A stretch of DNA of 64,000 nucleotides from Nonomuraea turcica. GTDB lineage: Bacteria; Actinomycetota; Actinomycetes; Streptosporangiales; Streptosporangiaceae. The position numbers and the translations under genes were made by a program. The stretch spans positions 372,001 to 436,000 of the forward strand of contig NZ_JAUZQF010000004.1 of NCBI RefSeq assembly GCF_030718205.1, written 5' to 3'. The notes under the pieces were generated by a model. The model was not told the DNA's origin. It saw only the letters and a program-made list of their open reading frames with translations, and searched no databases. Positions 62,554-64,000 of this stretch are shown in pieces (the first letter of the stretch is position 1; every line of letters starts with the position of its first letter).

Positions 62554-64000
62554 TCAGGCGGGGCGTTCGGCCAGGACCAGCCGCATGAGCTCGGCTCGCG
62601 AGGTGATGTCGGCCTTCTGGAAGACTTTGCGCAGGTGGTAGTCCACGGTCCGCGGGCTGAGGAACAACTGCGCGGCGATCTCCCGGTTGGTCAGCCCTTC
62701 GCCGACGGCCAGCGTGATGCGTAGCTCCTGCGGGGTGAGCGTGCTCAGCACGCCCGCCTCGGGTGCGCGCGCCGACTCCCCTGTGGCGCGCAGCTCGCCC
62801 AGCGCGCGTTCGGCCCAGGCGAGGGCGCCGATGCGGCGGAAGTCGTCCGCGGCGCCGCGCAGGTGCCGCTGCGCCTCGGAGCGCCGCCGGTCTCGCCGCA
62901 GCTGCTCGCCGAGCAGCAGCTCGGTACGGGCGTGCTCCAGCGGAGCGTCGGACCTGGCGTGCAGGCGCAGGCTTTCCGCATAGTGGGCGCTGCCATCGGC
63001 GCCGACCAGCGCCCGGCAGCGGGCCGTGAGGGCGGCCGGCTCCGGTGCGGCGGCGTGCTGGGCCCACCGGGCGTAGCGGGCCGTGGCCGCGGCGGCCCGG
63101 TCGCGCTCGCCTGCTCTGACCAGGGCCTCGACGAGGTCGGGAACGACGGCCATGGCCAGGTCCGAGGGCACGTCGGCGTCCCAGACGCCGACCGCCTCGA
63201 AGTGCCGCGCGGCTTCGCGGTGCCGGCCCGCGACCAGGTCGATGAGCCCGAGCGCCCGCCTGGCGTAGGACATGGCGTCGGCCAGGTTGCGGCCGCTCGC
63301 CTCGGCCAGCACATCGGTGGCCAGCTGCGCGGCTTCCGGCCGGCCCCGGATGGCCGCGCACAAGGCCAGCAGCCCTTGGTGGCGGCAGGCCGTGTTCGGC
63401 TGGCCGACCTCGGCGGCGAACTGGCGACCCTCCTCCGCGTAGGCCTCGGCGAGCCCGAACCGGCCACGCGCGATCTCGTCGGCGGACTGATACTCCAGAT
63501 TCCAGGCGAGCGCACCGAGTGATCCGTTGGCGCGCGCCAGCTGCCCGGCCGTGCGATGCAGGCGCCTGCTCAGCTCGTAGTCGCCGAGCTGGCGAGCGAT
63601 CCCTCCGGCCAGGGTCATCGTGACCGGATCTGTGAGCGACTCGACCGCGGCCCAGTCTCGCGGTCCAGGATCGCGGCCGGCGCGGGCCAGGCAGGCGCTG
63701 CGCAGCAGCCCCAGCACGGCGTCCCGCGGATCGTCCGGCGCGAGCGTGATCCCGTCGAGCCAGCCGGCGAGGTCTGCCCATGCCTGCGGCCGGTTGACGC
63801 GCAGACCGAGGTCGGCGTACATCACGACGGTCGGGGTGAACAGGCGCCGGTCGATCCGCAGCGCCCGCGGGATCCACGGCTTGATGAGGTCCATCGCCTC
63901 CTCAGGCGAGCCGGCGAACTCCGCCACGGTGGCGCGGATCGCGGCCAGGGCGATCCGGTCCCCCTCCTCCAGGTGGGGCTCGCGCTCGGCACGGTCGAGC
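62554..64000 (-). CDS. LuxR-type transcriptional regulator (large, helical-repeat type), partial N-terminus
   Basis: The frame continues past the window edge without a start codon, so only the C-terminal 481 codons are seen. The C-terminus is a LuxR HTH: LSTLTPQELRITLAVGEGLTNREIAAQLFLSPRTVDYHLRKVFQKADITSRAEL. The preceding ~400 residues are alpha-helical, TPR-like repeats, as in LAL/MalT-type regulators; an ATPase domain may lie in the missing part. It is 86 bp upstream of the DJ-1/PfpI-type gene in the same direction, so it may activate it. The effector is unknown. Confidence 0.88.
   Translation of the reverse strand, partial: LDRAEREPHLEEGDRIALAAIRATVAEFAGSPEEAMDLIKPWIPRALRIDRRLFTPTVVMYADLGLRVNRPQAWADLAGWLDGITLAPDDPRDAVLGLLRSACLARAGRDPGPRDWAAVESLTDPVTMTLAGGIARQLGDYELSRRLHRTAGQLARANGSLGALAWNLEYQSADEIARGRFGLAEAYAEEGRQFAAEVGQPNTACRHQGLLALCAAIRGRPEAAQLATDVLAEASGRNLADAMSYARRALGLIDLVAGRHREAARHFEAVGVWDADVPSDLAMAVVPDLVEALVRAGERDRAAAATARYARWAQHAAAPEPAALTARCRALVGADGSAHYAESLRLHARSDAPLEHARTELLLGEQLRRDRRRSEAQRHLRGAADDFRRIGALAWAERALGELRATGESARAPEAGVLSTLTPQELRITLAVGEGLTNREIAAQLFLSPRTVDYHLRKVFQKADITSRAELMRLVLAERPA

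Overview
The window is a contiguous stretch of a high-GC actinobacterial chromosome. Codon third positions are strongly G/C. GTG and TTG starts are common, and many genes appear leaderless, with a TANNNT -10 element 6-8 nt before the start codon. The gene order gatA-gatC, ligA, MetE-like protein, mnmA, DUF695 protein, cysteine desulfurase, followed by etfA-etfB, together with a GlgE maltosyltransferase locus, fits a Streptosporangiales-type organism (Nonomuraea-like). The genus is an inference. No phage, transposase, CRISPR array, tRNA or rRNA was seen.

Region 1 (1-11.6 kb) is mostly housekeeping. It holds the tRNA amidotransferase subunits GatA (cut by the window edge) and GatC, a membrane GGDEF-EAL c-di-GMP enzyme, NAD-dependent DNA ligase, a MetE-like protein divergent from a metallo-beta-lactamase-fold protein, the tRNA thiolase MnmA, and the cysteine desulfurase that could feed it sulfur. 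Region 2 (11.6-14.9 kb) is accessory: a TetR gene with a perfect operator, an MFS exporter, a broken GNAT gene, and a VapBC-type toxin-antitoxin pair. Region 3 (14.9-22.1 kb) holds the electron transfer flavoprotein operon and three consecutive Ser/Thr kinases with multi-pass membrane tails.

Region 4 (22.1-31.5 kb) is a mixed metabolic run on the minus strand: YbaK-like deacylase, Tat-exported amine oxidase, M55 D-aminopeptidase, a PP-loop protein with a coiled-coil partner, enoyl-CoA hydratase, an HhH protein and a rhodanese-CBS fusion. Two plus-strand genes lie beside it, a cysteine-less HesB-like protein and a CehA/McbA-type metallohydrolase. Region 5 (31.5-35.1 kb) has two regulator/membrane-protein pairs, each divergent across a striking operator, then a cluster of decayed genes.

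Region 6 (35.1-51.5 kb) begins with a secreted amidase and an RpiR-type regulator. It continues with the alpha-glucan/trehalose locus glgP, glgE, treS, maltokinase and glgB, interrupted by an AfsR/SARP-type regulator. Together these enzymes could turn trehalose into maltose-1-phosphate, polymerise and branch it, and degrade the product. Region 7 (51.5-58.7 kb) has three tandem secreted S8 proteases sharing an unusual cysteine pattern, then SppA. Region 8 (58.7-64 kb) has an SDR divergent from a WYL regulator, a membrane DJ-1/PfpI protein, and a LuxR-type regulator cut by the window end.

The most interesting signals are regulatory. Four TAACG half-sites lie in strict alternation every 19 bp at 32212-32273. 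Two divergent leaderless promoters share one TA step at 7511-7512. Two TAG stop codons double as the start of the next gene's -10 element.
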